38,310 bases of DNA from Candidatus Nealsoniibacteriota bacterium (GCA_019923655.1 JAHXGL010000004.1:1-38310); one strand, 5' to 3'. Shown: positions 26,139 to 34,958, counted from the first letter of the stretch. Notes: generated from the sequence alone by a model not told the origin. Numbers and translations are program-made.

Positions 26139-27083
26139 TTAATTCCGAGAAATCCTAATTAGTCCTGAACAAACAACAATTTCTATTCCCTGCTTTTCCA
26201 ACTCATCTAAAAACAGATTCATTCCTATGGAATCAGAGGAAATATGGCCGGCAATAATAACATTGATATTCGCTTTTTCCGCTTCTTCCCGATGTTTTTC
26301 TGAAATATGCATTCCAATAACAGTGCCTGCTCCAGCTTGAGCTAATTTCTCATAAATCTCTGGCGCGCCTTCAGTGCCGCCGGTAATTTCTGTCAAAACA
26401 ATTTTGCCGCATCGGCTTTCTTTATTTCCAACAAAAATTTTAGGGCCGGCGCCAATAGCCTTTGCCTGTTTATATTCTGGAATTTCCTTCAAGGACTTTA
26501 TTATTTGTTCCAATAAAATTGGCTTGTCTTTTTTCAATTTGGCATCAACGAATTTAGCCACTAAATTATCACAGGGAGTATGGATGGATAAAAAAGGTAG
26601 ATTAAGATGTTGAGCCATATCAACTGCTCGGTTATGATTGACTGGAGAAATCCCTCTGGCGACTTCTTCTATCCTTTTGTTTAAAAGTTTTTCAGCAATA
26701 TTTATTGGCACGCCGTATTGAGCCAAAACATCAATCTGCAATTGCATAACATCGTCAAGGCCAGACAATGCTTTGCCCCTGGGATGATGGGTAATAACCA
26801 AATCAATGTTTTTGAGCTTAGTCGCCAAAAGCAGTTCCTCGCCGTCAATATCAACTCCGATTAAAATCTTTTTCACTTCCTTTTTTGGATCTCCAAATAA
26901 AATTCTGGTGTCAGAAAAAGGATTTTCTAATCTTTCCAAATCAAACTCTTGCTTTTCCTCTTTTCTCATTTTGCCATACTTTTCTTTGAGCCGTCCAAGC
27001 ATTTTTTCAATTTCTTGTTTGCCGCGAAAATCGCTTTCTATTCCCATTTTTATGGCTAAATTGTAGATTTCTTGAATAGTCAT
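26139..27083 (-). CDS. NIF3-like protein
   Basis: ILIGVDIDGEELLLATKLKNIDLVITHHPRG; NHNRAVDMAQHLNLPFLSIHTPCDN. Confidence 0.7.
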   Translation of the reverse strand: MTIQEIYNLAIKMGIESDFRGKQEIEKMLGRLKEKYGKMRKEEKQEFDLERLENPFSDTRILFGDPKKEVKKILIGVDIDGEELLLATKLKNIDLVITHHPRGKALSGLDDVMQLQIDVLAQYGVPINIAEKLLNKRIEEVARGISPVNHNRAVDMAQHLNLPFLSIHTPCDNLVAKFVDAKLKKDKPILLEQIIKSLKEIPEYKQAKAIGAGPKIFVGNKESRCGKIVLTEITGGTEGAPEIYEKLAQAGAGTVIGMHISEKHREEAEKANINVIIAGHISSDSIGMNLFLDELEKQGIEIVVCSGLIRISRN

Positions 27084-27100
27084 AATTTTGTCTTAATAAA

Positions 27101-27232
27101 TTATATCGCTAAAAATTTTTTGTATAATTCATTAATTAATTTCTCTTGTTCTTTGACATTCAAAATTTCCCGGCGAATCCGGGCTTTTTCTCTGCGAATA
27201 AATTTTCTCATGCTTTTTGGCAAACGTTTCAT
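27101..27232 (-). CDS. Small basic protein, 43 aa (below ORF-track cut-off)
   Basis: MKRLPKSMRKFIRREKARIRREILNVKEQEKLINELYKKFLAI*. Confidence 0.5.
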   Translation of the reverse strand: MKRLPKSMRKFIRREKARIRREILNVKEQEKLINELYKKFLAI

Positions 27233-27358
27233 ATCTTCGCGACACTAATTTATAAACAACACATGAATGCACAAGCTTTATAAATAAAATAAGTATCATT
27301 ATAAATTAAGAATTCTCCGGGGCCTTAGGAGTGTGGAATTTGTAATTGGTGTCGCTCC

Positions 27359-28798
27359 TTACTCTCCTTTAATAACAGCTAATGGTGTTAATCTCGCAAC
27401 TTTTTTTGAAAGTCCTGCTTGATGAACAACATCAACTACCTGCTCCACGTCTTTGTAAGCCAGGGGCGCTTCCTCGGCAATCCCTCTTACAGAAAGACAT
27501 TTTACAATAATTCCCTTTGATTCTAATCTTTTTATCACTTCTTGTCCAGAAACAGCTCTCATTGCCGCGTGCCGCGACATTCTCCGTCCAGCGCCATGAG
27601 AAACCGAATGCCATGTTTGTTTTGACATCTCTTTGCCAGCGCAAATAAAAGAAGATGTGCCCATAGTGCCGGGAAGCAAGACCGGTTGTCCGACATTCTT
27701 ATATTTCTCCGGTATTTCCGGATGTCCAGGCGGAAAAGCTCTGGTTGCTCCTTTGCGATGAATAATCAGTCTTGTCTTCTGTCCATTTACTTCATGCTCT
27801 TCTATTTTGGCAATATTATGGGCAACATCATAAAGTAGTTCTAATTCTGTTTTTTCTCCTAATATTGTTTTCCAAGCCCTTCTTATGTAATGAGTTATCA
27901 TCTGTCTATTTGACCAAGCGTAATTACAAGCAGCAGACATTGCCTTAAAAAATCTTTGACCCTCCGGAGAACTAAACGGCATACAAGCCAACTCTTTATC
28001 TGGCAACTTTATTTTATATCTTGCTAAAGCATTCATTGCTGTGTCTAAATAATCTGTACAATTTTGATGTCCCAAACCGCGGGAGCCACTGTGAACCATT
28101 ACGACGACCTGTTTCTTAAATAACCTAAAATTCTTTGCTGTATCTTCGTCAAAAATTTCATCAACTTTTTGAACTTCTATAAAGTGATTTCCTGACCCAA
28201 GAGTGCCAACCTGATCCCTTCCTCTGTTTTTGGCCCGCTCTGAAACGCAAGAAGCATCTGCCTGTTCCATTTTTCCTTTTGCTTCACAATTTTCAACATC
28301 TTCTTTCTCACCGTATCCCTTTTCTACCAAATACGGCACTCCGGCCTCTAAAATTTTATCTATTTCACCAATTGAGAGTTTAATTTGTCTTCCCTTGCCC
28401 AAACCCGATGGCACTTGTTTTTGTGTCTCGGTTGCTAATTTATCCAAATAGGGTTTAATGTCTTGTTCAGAATATTCTGACAATAACAAACGAACCCCGC
28501 AATTTTCGTCGAATCCAATAAATCCGGGGGAAATAACACCATCTGATAAGCGCATTGCTCCTACCCCTCCAATCGGCGGGCCAAAACCAGAATGAATATC
28601 AGGCATTCCTATAGCGTATTTCACAATGCCCGGCAAAGTGGTTATATTTATTAATTGCGTTAAAGCATTCTCCTCTACTTCCCGAAGCATTTCTTCAGAA
28701 ATATAAATCCTTGCCGGAACTTTCATATCCTGCCTAAAAGATTGAGGAATCTCCCATAACCAGTCATTGATTTTCTTGAAGTCCTTTTTGTCTGTCAT
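27359..28798 (-). CDS. rtcB: RNA-splicing ligase RtcB
   Basis: GMPDIHSGFGPPIGGVGAM, GFDENCGVRLLLS, GTLGSGNHFIEVQ, VMVHSGSRGLGHQ, SVSHGAGRRMSR. Confidence 0.95.
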   Translation of the reverse strand: MTDKKDFKKINDWLWEIPQSFRQDMKVPARIYISEEMLREVEENALTQLINITTLPGIVKYAIGMPDIHSGFGPPIGGVGAMRLSDGVISPGFIGFDENCGVRLLLSEYSEQDIKPYLDKLATETQKQVPSGLGKGRQIKLSIGEIDKILEAGVPYLVEKGYGEKEDVENCEAKGKMEQADASCVSERAKNRGRDQVGTLGSGNHFIEVQKVDEIFDEDTAKNFRLFKKQVVVMVHSGSRGLGHQNCTDYLDTAMNALARYKIKLPDKELACMPFSSPEGQRFFKAMSAACNYAWSNRQMITHYIRRAWKTILGEKTELELLYDVAHNIAKIEEHEVNGQKTRLIIHRKGATRAFPPGHPEIPEKYKNVGQPVLLPGTMGTSSFICAGKEMSKQTWHSVSHGAGRRMSRHAAMRAVSGQEVIKRLESKGIIVKCLSVRGIAEEAPLAYKDVEQVVDVVHQAGLSKKVARLTPLAVIKGE

Positions 28799-29075
28799 AA
28801 TTTTAATTTTTGATATTCTTGGTTTGTCTTGAGCATCATAAGAATTTATTTCGTTAACCCCCTTCAAAGCAGAGTTCGGAGTTTCAGCTAACATTTAAGT
28901 ATATATGATGTTGCGAAACGAACTTGTGGTATTATAGCATTTTCACCACAAGTGAGTGAAGCAATATGGGACGAGGAGTGGTCAGCGACGAGCCATATAT
29001 ACTATGTTAAGAAACCTGAACGATCCGCCAGCTGGCAGAAAGCGAAAATGCAATGTGGCCGAGCGAAGCGAGGAG

Positions 29076-29090
29076 TAAATTTTGCCTTAA
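29076..29090. repeat. Left arm of a 15-bp inverted repeat flanking the methyltransferase gene
   Basis: TAAATTTTGCCTTAA; exact reverse complement of 29721..29735. Confidence 0.9.
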
Positions 29091-29711
29091 TTATTTAGTA
29101 GCAGCGGCTTCAATAAAGAAACTTTTATAGGTATGATAGGTTGAAGAAGTTTTTCTGATCTTTAGCACCCTGAACTTTTTAAGTTTTTCTGCCATGTATT
29201 CTTTGCTGAAAAAATGTCTAATATGACCTTGGCGCAGATACATATCTTTTTCGATTTTTTTACCCCTGCCGTAAAGATGATCGTCGGTAGATTTACACTT
29301 AATAAAAAATAAACCTTTTGGTTTAAGAATTTTGTAAAGTCTATTGAATATTTTTGTGGTGGTTTGATCATCAAAATAGTGGAGACTCAAGTGGGCGTAG
29401 ACTACATCAAAAGAGTTAGGTGGAAACTTAAAATCTGATATATCTTCCTGTAGAAGGATAATATTTTTAATTTTTTTGTGTTCAATAGTTTGTTTAAATT
29501 TTCGAATTCCGCTTTCAGAAAAATCTACAGCAGTAACTTTTAGCCCGTTTTGAGCAAAAAAAATTGAGTCGACACCTATTCCACAACCAATATCAAGGAG
29601 AGATATTAAAGGTTTATTTTTTATTTCAGAAAAACTTCTTTTGGCAAAGTTATTAGAAAGCAACCTATCATCCCTATTCCAAATTTGATTCCAAAGTTTC
29701 TTTTGATCCAT
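29091..29711 (-). CDS. Class I SAM-dependent methyltransferase (TehB-like)
   Basis: LLDIGCGIGVDSIFFAQNGLKVTAVDFSESGIRKF; FDVVYAHLSLHYFDDQTTTKIFNRLYKILKPKGLFF. Confidence 0.9.
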   Translation of the reverse strand: MDQKKLWNQIWNRDDRLLSNNFAKRSFSEIKNKPLISLLDIGCGIGVDSIFFAQNGLKVTAVDFSESGIRKFKQTIEHKKIKNIILLQEDISDFKFPPNSFDVVYAHLSLHYFDDQTTTKIFNRLYKILKPKGLFFIKCKSTDDHLYGRGKKIEKDMYLRQGHIRHFFSKEYMAEKLKKFRVLKIRKTSSTYHTYKSFFIEAAATK

Positions 29712-29720
29712 ATTTTAAAT

Positions 29721-29735
29721 TTAAGGCAAAATTTA
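29721..29735. repeat. Right arm of a 15-bp inverted repeat flanking the methyltransferase gene
   Basis: TTAAGGCAAAATTTA. Confidence 0.9.
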
Positions 29736-29819
29736 TTTCTCTTAACGTTTGGGATAAAAGAAGTTGCCGAAGGCATTTGGGCGAACGAAGTGAGCCCCGC
29801 AGGGTTCCCGAAGGCGCCG

Positions 29820-30644
29820 TTAATATAAAACTCTACTTTTCAAATCATTTCTAATTTTATACGCTTTTTCAGCATCTTTCAAAATAGCTGTATCAACTTC
29901 TTGAACAAACATTTCCTCTTTATTATGTTCAAGCCTTTTAATCGCTCCCATAAACGGAACAGCAATTTGAGAATGTCCGAGCAATTTTCCCCTAAATTTC
30001 GGAAGAATTAGATTCCCAGCAGGATTACAATAAACCATAATTATTTCATTTTCAAAAGCCCTACCGACACACAACGCATCAACAAGTTTGGCATCAGAAT
30101 TTTTATCGTATTTCAAACCAACAGAAGCATCTTCAAAAGTCCAATAGCTGGGACAGATTACTATATTGACTCCTTTCTTTGCCATCTTTCTGAAAACTTC
30201 AGGAAAAATCAAGTCCCAGCAAATGATTAATCCGATTTTGCCAAATTTGGTATTGAATACAGAAACTTCATTTCCCGGATTAAGATAATGTTTTTCGGGA
30301 TGCCACAAATTTATTTTTCTGTATCTTGATTTTATTTTTCCGTTTGAGTCAATATAGTAGGTAATATTGTAAAAACCGAGCTTGTCTTTTTCAATGATTG
30401 AGCCGGGAACAATATCAATTTTATATTTTTTAGCGAGGTTTTGAAAAAATTTGCGATATTTATTTTCAGAATCAGCAAATTCCAATTTTCCAGCTATTGG
30501 CCCTGTAACAAAATCTTCAGGAAATACGATAATCTTGGCTTTTGAAAATGAAGCTTTTTTAACAAATTCTTCCGCCTTCTTTAGATTTTTATCAGGGGAA
30601 AATTGCTTAATCTCAAATTGCACAACAGCTATTTTGAATTTCAT
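29820..30644 (-). CDS. Carbon-nitrogen hydrolase (nitrilase superfamily)
   Basis: Catalytic Glu in IIVFPEDFVTGP, Lys in YRKINLWHPEKHYL, Cys in GLIICWDLIFPEVFR. Confidence 0.9.
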   Translation of the reverse strand: MKFKIAVVQFEIKQFSPDKNLKKAEEFVKKASFSKAKIIVFPEDFVTGPIAGKLEFADSENKYRKFFQNLAKKYKIDIVPGSIIEKDKLGFYNITYYIDSNGKIKSRYRKINLWHPEKHYLNPGNEVSVFNTKFGKIGLIICWDLIFPEVFRKMAKKGVNIVICPSYWTFEDASVGLKYDKNSDAKLVDALCVGRAFENEIIMVYCNPAGNLILPKFRGKLLGHSQIAVPFMGAIKRLEHNKEEMFVQEVDTAILKDAEKAYKIRNDLKSRVLY

Positions 30645-30788
30645 ATTATAATGATTTGAAAAGATATTTATTAAAGTTTCGTTATTAGGCGCCGTAGGGA
30701 ATTACAGATAACTCGTTTCTATGCGAATTGAATGTATATTTCAAACGCGACTGTCGCTTTTTGGTCCCGAGTAAAATTACGAACAAAA

Positions 30789-32009
30789 TTAAATTAATGC
30801 TTTTTTAAATTCTTCTCTAACCACTTGCCTGTCGTCCCATGGTATTTTCTTATTATTAGCAAGGCAGAGCCATGGCTCACATCCTTTGCCTGTAATGATT
30901 ACCACGTCGCCAGGTTTTGCCAGTCCCAAAGCTTTTTTAATTGCCTCTCTCCTGTCTAAAATTTTTCTATAGTTTGAAAATTGCGAAAATCCTTTTTCAA
31001 TATCACTTAAAATATGTAAAGGGTTTTCGTCATACGGATCTTCATTGGTCAGGATTATTTCATCGCAATAACGCGAAGCAATCTTTCCAAATTCCGGCCT
31101 TTTCCATCTATCGCGTCCGCCGCCGCAAGAACCAAAAACACAAATCATTTTTGAGTCTTGAATTTTGAATTTTGAATCTTGAATAGTTTGGTAGACCTTT
31201 TCTAAGGCATTAACAGTATGAGCATAATCAACAATTACTGTAAATGGTTCTTTAATAACAACCTCCATTCTGCCGGGAATTCCTTCTATTTTTTCCACTG
31301 CTCTTTTGCAAATTTCCAAACTAATCCCCTCGGATAATCCAGCAGAGATTGCCGCGGCAGCGTTATAAAGATTAAACTCGCCTAATAATCTTAAATTAAG
31401 AGGAATCTGATTTCTATCAATTAAGATTTGACCTTCTTTAACTTGGTAATTTATTTTTTTCTTTGCCGGAAACTGTAAAAAATATTCAGCGTTTTCGTCG
31501 TCCAAATTAACAATGTGAACTTCTTTGGCAATTTGGAAAAGCTTCTCATTTTCAATCCGCATTTTTTCAAAAGAGCCGTGCGCCTCAATATGTTCCGGTG
31601 TAATATTGGTTAAAACCGCTGTCTTAAAATCAATAAATCTATGGCGGTGCTGTTTAATCCCTTCGTCGGTTGTCTCCAAAACCGCGTATTGACAGCCAGC
31701 CCTTACCGCGTCTCTTAAAAATCGCTGAAGCTTAAGCCTGCCGGGCATAGTCATTTTCAGGGTATTTTTCCATTCTTTTTTGCCGATTTTAAAGAAAATA
31801 GAAGAAAGAAAAGCTACTTTATAGCCCGCTTCCTCTAAGATTTGACTAATCAAAAAAACAGTGGTTGATTTGCCATCAGTGCCAACAACGCCAATAACTT
31901 TTATTTTCCCGGAAGGAAATCCATATAAGACAGCGCCAATGGCTGGCAGAAACCAATGATACCAGTTAAGTAAAAAATTAGGCGCAATTTTTTTAATGGC
32001 ATTTTTCAT
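30789..32009 (-). CDS. Mur ligase family protein (MurE-like)
   Basis: GVVGTDGKSTTVFLISQIL, TNITPEHIEAHGSFEKMRIEN, VDYAHTVNALEKV, CVFGSCGGGRDRWKRPEFG, LTNEDPYDENPLHIL. Confidence 0.9.
   Translation of the reverse strand: MKNAIKKIAPNFLLNWYHWFLPAIGAVLYGFPSGKIKVIGVVGTDGKSTTVFLISQILEEAGYKVAFLSSIFFKIGKKEWKNTLKMTMPGRLKLQRFLRDAVRAGCQYAVLETTDEGIKQHRHRFIDFKTAVLTNITPEHIEAHGSFEKMRIENEKLFQIAKEVHIVNLDDENAEYFLQFPAKKKINYQVKEGQILIDRNQIPLNLRLLGEFNLYNAAAAISAGLSEGISLEICKRAVEKIEGIPGRMEVVIKEPFTVIVDYAHTVNALEKVYQTIQDSKFKIQDSKMICVFGSCGGGRDRWKRPEFGKIASRYCDEIILTNEDPYDENPLHILSDIEKGFSQFSNYRKILDRREAIKKALGLAKPGDVVIITGKGCEPWLCLANNKKIPWDDRQVVREEFKKALI
31150..31186. repeat. Heptad-like tandem repeat inside the Mur ligase gene
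   Basis: tgagtcttgaattttgaattttgaatcttgaata, encoding IQDSKFKIQDSK in frame. Confidence 0.8.
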
Positions 32010-32151
32010 TAATTTAATTATAGCTTTAATCTGACTTTATCGCAATTATTCAACCAGGAAAGCCCTGCTTTTCAAAGCCGGGGATGAGTACAAACGCAAT
32101 ACTTGACAAGGTTTTTGTAAATGATAACCTAAAAGGTAGAGGGTGACTAAA

Positions 32152-32164
32152 GGGGTCTGACCCC
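32152..32164. repeat. GGGGTCTGACCCC palindrome 5' of rpsT
   Basis: Read directly. Confidence 0.85.
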
Positions 32165-32185
32165 CCTCTTTTGCATTTGAAATAT

Positions 32186-32452
32186 ATGCCTATTACTAAA
32201 TCAGTAAAAAAAGCTCTCCGTCAAAATATAAAAAGAAGGGCGCGAAATGTCCAGAAAAAAAGAAAATTAAAAAAAGTCTTAAAAGAGATAAAGGGTTTGA
32301 TTTCTCAGAAAAAACCAAAGGAAGCTGAAAAACTCTTGCCGCAAACTTATAAATTGCTGGATAAAGCGGGAAAAACCGGATTGATTAAAAAAAATACCGC
32401 TTCGCGGCTAAAATCAAGAATCACCAGGTCAATGAGGAGCAATGAACAATGA
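32186..32452 (+). CDS. rpsT: 30S ribosomal protein S20
   Basis: MPITKSVKKALRQNIKRRARNVQKKRKLKKVLKEIKGLI..LLDKAGKTGLIKKNTASRLKSRI. Confidence 0.9.
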   Translation: MPITKSVKKALRQNIKRRARNVQKKRKLKKVLKEIKGLISQKKPKEAEKLLPQTYKLLDKAGKTGLIKKNTASRLKSRITRSMRSNEQ

Positions 32453-32472
32453 ACAATGAACAATTGCCTAGT

Positions 32473-32497
32473 GAGGTCTGACCCCGGGTTTGACCCT
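32473..32497. repeat. GAGGTCTGACCCC / GGGTTTGACCC palindromic repeat 3' of rpsT
   Basis: Read directly. Confidence 0.7.
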
Positions 32498-32505
32498 GCT
32501 TAGAA

Positions 32506-33441
32506 TTAAATTTCCGCAATTAATAAATCAAGAGCAATTTCCGGGCTTTGCTGTCCGGTTTTTATTTGAAGATCCGCTTGAAAAATTCTCTGAAAGATTT
32601 TTTTTAGTTCTTGAACGCTAAACTTTTGCGCCTGAACGCAAGTTTTTTTTATAACATAAGGATGAAAATTGGTCTCTTTTGCCAGGGCATAAAAAGGACA
32701 ACCTTTTTCAAGAAGATCTTTTATTATTAAAAGATTGCGAAATTGAAAACTAATCATTGAAAGAAGGTATAAAGGATTGTCGCCTTTTTCTAAATGCTTA
32801 TGAATTAATAATATCGCTTGTTTTCTGTTTTTTGTCGCCAGGGCGTCGATTGTTTTGAAAATATCTATCTCAATTTCCGGCTTGATTAAGGTTTCAATGT
32901 CTTGTACTCGGATTTTTCCTTTTTTTTTGAAATTAACCAGTTTTCTCACTTCATTACTCAATCGCCAAAGATCCCTGCCAACAAAATAAACAAGCTTATC
33001 CAAAGCTTCCGGGCTAATTTCTTTTTGATAACAGCTAAATTCTTTTCTTGCCCAGTTTTTTAATTTTTCGCCTTGTAAAAAATTAAACACTTGAGATTTG
33101 GCATTTTTTTCAAGAAACCTAAAAAGCCGAGTTCTTTTGTCCGGCTCTCCTTTTTCAAGAATTAAAATTATGTCTTTTGATTTTAAGAATTTTTCTCCTT
33201 GCTCTGGGAAACTTTCCCTTGCCTCCTGTCCTAAAAAAAGATTTGTTAAAATGAGCAATTTTTTTTCTTCAAACATTGAAACTGTCTGAAATTCATCAAT
33301 AAAATTCTGGAATTTGCTTTCCTTAAAATCAAAATGTTTTAAGTTTAATCCGGTTTGGTGGGTTTTCTGATAATGAGCAACAATTTCGTTTAGTTTTTGC
33401 CGGGACCGATAAACGTCTATCCCGTAAAGAAAAATAATCAT
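32506..33441 (-). CDS. holA: DNA polymerase III subunit delta
   Basis: IIFLYGIDVYRSRQKLNEIV..LEKGEPDKRTRLFRFLEKNAKSQVFNF..FVGRDLWRLSNEVRKLVNF..PLYLLSMISFQFRNLLIIKDLL. Confidence 0.9.
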   Translation of the reverse strand: MIIFLYGIDVYRSRQKLNEIVAHYQKTHQTGLNLKHFDFKESKFQNFIDEFQTVSMFEEKKLLILTNLFLGQEARESFPEQGEKFLKSKDIILILEKGEPDKRTRLFRFLEKNAKSQVFNFLQGEKLKNWARKEFSCYQKEISPEALDKLVYFVGRDLWRLSNEVRKLVNFKKKGKIRVQDIETLIKPEIEIDIFKTIDALATKNRKQAILLIHKHLEKGDNPLYLLSMISFQFRNLLIIKDLLEKGCPFYALAKETNFHPYVIKKTCVQAQKFSVQELKKIFQRIFQADLQIKTGQQSPEIALDLLIAEI

Positions 33442-33448
33442 GTTTTAG

Positions 33449-33582
33449 TGTTCCAAATTCGTTTCCAAATTCGTTTCCAAATCCCTTTAGGATTTGGAAG
33501 ACTCCCAAAGGGATTTGGAAGACCCATGAAGGGATTTGGAAACTTTAGTCTTCCAAATCTAAAGGGATTTGGAAACTTTAGA
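33449..33582. repeat. Array of TTCCAAAT / ATTTGGAA palindromic repeats
   Basis: ttccaaattcgtttccaaattcgtttccaaatccctttaggatttggaagactcccaaagggatttggaagacccatgaagggatttggaaactttagtcttccaaatctaaagggatttggaaactttag. Confidence 0.95.
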
Positions 33583-34482
33583 AATTAAACTATAAAATTC
33601 TAATTCTCTAAGAACTTTGACGACTTTTTCTTTGTCGTATTCGCCAAAATGACATTTTTCTAAATTAAAATCTATTAAAACGTCTGTTTTAATCTCCACT
33701 AACATCTTGGAAACAAAAACCTGGTCTTTGTATTTTAGCAGTGTTTCTTTCAGCTTTGGTTTGATTTTTTGAGCCTTTTCGGATCCTTTTTTAATTTCAA
33801 AATAAAGATTTTTCAAACTATTAAATTCTAAAACAAGCTTGGTCGCTGTTTTTTTTCCCACCCCGGGAGCTCCGGGGATATTATCTGAAGGGTCTCCAGC
33901 CAAAGCCTTAAAAGCAACAAGTTGTTCCGGTTTTAATCCTTGAAATTTGGTCTTTATTAATTCTTTATCGTATAAAGCAATGTCTTTCACTCCTTTTCTC
34001 AAGGCAAAAACTTTTGTTTGAGAATTAATCAGCTGAAAAGTGTCTGAATCTCCGCTTAAAATAATCGTCTCCCCCTCTTCTTTTTTTTGAGAAAAAAGAA
34101 GAGGGGCCAATTTAGCGATAGCGCCAATAATATCATCAGCTTCAAATCCTTGTTTGGTAAAAATTGGAACATTAAAGCTTTTTAAAATTTCTTTTATTTT
34201 TGGAATTTGTTGAGAGAGTTGTTTTGGGGTTGGCGGCCGATTGGCTTTATATTCTTTAAATTGTTCATGTCGAAAAGTCAATCCTGGCAAATCAAAACAA
34301 GCGACAACAAAATCCGGCTGAAAGTCCTTTATTGCTTTTAAAAAAACCAATAGAAATCCGTAAACAGCGCCCACTATTTCTCCCTTTTTTGTCATTAATG
34401 GCGGTAAAGCGTGAAAAGCCCGATGAATAATAGAATTACTGTCAATGATAATTAAACGTTTTTTACTGTTTTTCATAGTCAT
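33559..34482 (-). CDS. Stand-alone 5'-3' exonuclease (PolI exonuclease-domain family)
   Basis: IIDSNSIIHRAFHALPPLMTKKGEIVGAVYGFL, KEYKANRPPTPKQLSQQIP, GFEADDIIGAIA, LSGDSDTFQLI, LAGDPSDNIPGAPGVGKKTATKL. Confidence 0.92.
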   Translation of the reverse strand: MTMKNSKKRLIIIDSNSIIHRAFHALPPLMTKKGEIVGAVYGFLLVFLKAIKDFQPDFVVACFDLPGLTFRHEQFKEYKANRPPTPKQLSQQIPKIKEILKSFNVPIFTKQGFEADDIIGAIAKLAPLLFSQKKEEGETIILSGDSDTFQLINSQTKVFALRKGVKDIALYDKELIKTKFQGLKPEQLVAFKALAGDPSDNIPGAPGVGKKTATKLVLEFNSLKNLYFEIKKGSEKAQKIKPKLKETLLKYKDQVFVSKMLVEIKTDVLIDFNLEKCHFGEYDKEKVVKVLRELEFYSLISKVSKSL

Positions 34483-34958
34483 ATCTTTTCTATTACAATT
34501 TTTCTCTTTGTTTCGGTTATAAAGTCAATTTTTATCCAAATTGTATTTTTCGGCATAATCTTTTTGATTTTATCAGCCCATTCAATAACAACAATACTTT
34601 TAGGGTTAGAAATAATTTCCTTAAACCCCAAATCTAAAATTTCTTTTGAATTTTCAATCCGATAACAATCTATATGATAGAATTCTTGAAAATTGAAGCT
34701 TGCCCGCTTTATAGGTTCGCTCTTCGGGGAAACTTGAAACCTTTTTAACAAAACAAAGGTTGGGCTTAAAACTTTTTCTTTTATTCCTATGCCTTTGGCA
34801 AAGCCCTGGATAAAGGTTGTTTTTCCCGTTCCTAAATTTCCCTCTAAACCAATAATAATTGCTTTCCCTTTTGTTTTTTTAAAAACAGCGAAGCGGGCGA
34901 AAAATTCTCCTAATTTTTTGGTCTGGAAATGGTTATTAGTAATGTATTCCAATGACAT
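34479..34958 (-). CDS. tsaE: tRNA threonylcarbamoyladenosine biosynthesis ATPase TsaE
   Basis: IIGLEGNLGTGKTTFIQGFAKGIGIKEKVLSPTFVLLKRF; FYHIDCYRIENSKEILDLGFKEII; VVIEWADKI. Start at MSLEYI preferred over the 35072 ORF start. Confidence 0.92.
   Translation of the reverse strand: MSLEYITNNHFQTKKLGEFFARFAVFKKTKGKAIIIGLEGNLGTGKTTFIQGFAKGIGIKEKVLSPTFVLLKRFQVSPKSEPIKRASFNFQEFYHIDCYRIENSKEILDLGFKEIISNPKSIVVIEWADKIKKIMPKNTIWIKIDFITETKRKIVIEKI

Noticed and set aside
29742-29823. Firm integron attC call
   Set aside because: Core sites do not satisfy the attC consensus and no integrase is visible; kept only as a low-interest observation.
33397-33588. 63-aa ORF with FQIRFQIRFQIPLGFGRLPKGFG
   Set aside because: Translation of the intergenic palindromic repeat array; overlaps the holA start and exonuclease end in antisense.
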